Below are positions 5,698-6,626 of a stretch of 6,626 bases of DNA, in pieces (position 1 is the first letter of the stretch; every line of letters begins with the position of its first letter). Position numbers and translations under genes: made by a program. The stretch is from Rhodothermota bacterium (GTDB lineage Bacteria > Hydrogenedentota > Hydrogenedentia > Hydrogenedentales > GCA-2746185), in the NCBI GenBank assembly GCA_009885415.1, contig VFKU01000608.1:1-6626 (forward strand), read 5' to 3'. The notes under the pieces are model-generated. The model searched no databases. It saw only the letters and a list, made by a program, of their open reading frames with translations, and was not told where the DNA came from.

Positions 5698-6626
5698 TCA
5701 GCCTTCGGTGCCGGTGCGCGCGCGCAGCTCCGTATGATACTCCTGCAAGGACATCACCGCCGCCGGCTGCGCCTTGAGCGCGCGAATGCCGGCGATCGCC
5801 GCCCGCGCCGCCGCGACCGTCGTCATCGTCGGCAAGCCGAGCTCGAGCGCGGTGCGCCGGATGGCCTTTTCGTCGTACTTCGATTGCATGCCGTAGGGCG
5901 TATTGATGATCCAGTTCACTTCCTTGTTGATCATGAGGTCGACGATGTTCGGGCGGCCCTCGCCGACTTTGAACACGTCGTCCACGGCGAGGCCTTGCGC
6001 ACGAATGCGCGCCGCCGTGCCGTCGGTGGCGACGATGCTAAAACCAAGCTCGATGAGGTCCTTCGCTAGACTCGCCGCTTTGGACTTGTCGGGATCGTTC
6101 AGGCTGATGAAGACCCGGCCGCTGAGCGGAAAGGCATTGCCCGCGGCGATTTGGCTCTTGGCAAAGGCCGAGCCCATGTCGCGCGCGATCCCCATCACTT
6201 CGCCGGTGCTGCGCATTTCGGGTCCGAGCAAAATATCGACGCCGGGGAATTTGAGGAAGGGCAGCACGACTTCCTTCGCGCTAACGTAGCCCGGCTGCGG
6301 ATCGCGCGTGAGGCCGAGATCGCGCAGGCTGCGGCCGACCATCAGCCGCGCGGCGATCTTCGCGAGCGGCAGGCCGACCGCCTTGCTCACGAAGGGCACC
6401 GTGCGCGAGGCGCGCGGATTGACCTCGAGCACGAAGACTTCTTCGTCGCGCACGGCGAACTGCACGTTCATCAGGCCGATCACGCCGAGTTCCTTGGCCA
6501 TCGCGCGGGTCTGCGCGCGGATTTCCTCGATGATGCGCGGCGCGATGTCGTGCGGCGGCAGGATGCAGGCGCTGTCGCCGGAGTGAATTCCCGCTTCCTC
6601 AATATGCTGCATGATCCCCGCGACGA
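5698..6626 (-). CDS. carB: Carbamoyl-phosphate synthase large subunit, C-terminal part
   Basis: About 308 residues of the C-terminus are visible out of a usual length near 1,070; the gene enters from the right edge (in frame VAGIMQHIEEAGIHSGDSAC). It makes carbamoyl phosphate from ammonia (from glutamine via CarA), bicarbonate and two ATP, feeding pyrimidine and arginine synthesis. The first part is the end of the second ATP-grasp domain, including the ligand-binding FVLEVNPRASRTVPFVSKA and GLPLAKIAARLMVG. The last part, from about GRVFISLNDPDKSKAA to the end, is the MGS-like regulatory domain that in E. coli binds UMP and ornithine; its features include SIVATDGTA, NIVDLMINKEVNWIINTPYG and LPTMTTVAAARA. 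The gene ends LRARTGTEG with TGA at 5700-5698. No frameshift is visible. The MET at 6612 is internal, not a start. A 126-base, repeat-filled spacer precedes the kinase gene. Confidence 0.96.
   Translation of the reverse strand, partial: VAGIMQHIEEAGIHSGDSACILPPHDIAPRIIEEIRAQTRAMAKELGVIGLMNVQFAVRDEEVFVLEVNPRASRTVPFVSKAVGLPLAKIAARLMVGRSLRDLGLTRDPQPGYVSAKEVVLPFLKFPGVDILLGPEMRSTGEVMGIARDMGSAFAKSQIAAGNAFPLSGRVFISLNDPDKSKAASLAKDLIELGFSIVATDGTAARIRAQGLAVDDVFKVGEGRPNIVDLMINKEVNWIINTPYGMQSKYDEKAIRRTALELGLPTMTTVAAARAAIAGIRALKAQPAAVMSLQEYHTELRARTGTEG

Noticed and set aside
4438..6069. A 543-residue open frame on the plus strand, opposite carB and the kinase gene
   Set aside because: The product is Arg/His/Val/Asp-rich with no domain, and it lies opposite two well-recognised conserved genes and runs through the repeat spacer. 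It is the usual antisense shadow of GC-rich codon use.

Overview
The window is chromosomal DNA from a GC-rich bacterium, with C- and G-ending codons in most genes. I lean towards Verrucomicrobiota (Opitutaceae-like), or otherwise a planctomycete-type relative. The reasons are the style of the proteins and the several families of short palindromic repeats at gene borders, which I remember as frequent in such genomes. This placement is from memory and is not proven by the sequence.

Layout, left to right. (1) Positions 3-461 hold the 3' end of an unrecognised plus-strand gene. A double palindromic repeat lies inside its reading frame, and codon use changes abruptly near position 315. (2) After 26 bases comes a complete, lower-GC gene (488-1387) for a cytosolic leucine-rich-repeat protein. 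(3) Positions 1388-1848 are non-coding: an AT-richer part, one short palindromic repeat, then a candidate promoter and leader. (4) An MFS efflux-type transporter gene follows (1849-3207). (5) A 70-base nested inverted repeat separates it from convergent genes. (6) The rest is on the minus strand, read right to left: the 3' end of carB (carbamoyl-phosphate synthase large subunit), a pyrophosphate-type 6-phosphofructokinase gene, and a Gfo/Idh/MocA oxidoreductase gene. A 126-base spacer made almost entirely of two repeat elements separates carB from the kinase gene.

The minus-strand genes are co-directional. The kinase and oxidoreductase genes are only 21 bases apart and are probably co-transcribed. 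Pyrimidine/arginine precursor synthesis, glycolysis and a sugar-type oxidoreductase do not form an obvious single pathway, so this looks like a housekeeping neighbourhood rather than a dedicated system.

No clear new defence or biosynthetic system is visible. The most interesting signals are two. One is the concentration of at least five different palindromic repeat families in 6.6 kb, one of them translated within a protein. The other is the left-hand pair: a codon-use breakpoint in the upstream gene followed at once by a lower-GC LRR gene, which resembles the layout of a modular toxin tip with an immunity gene but is unproven.
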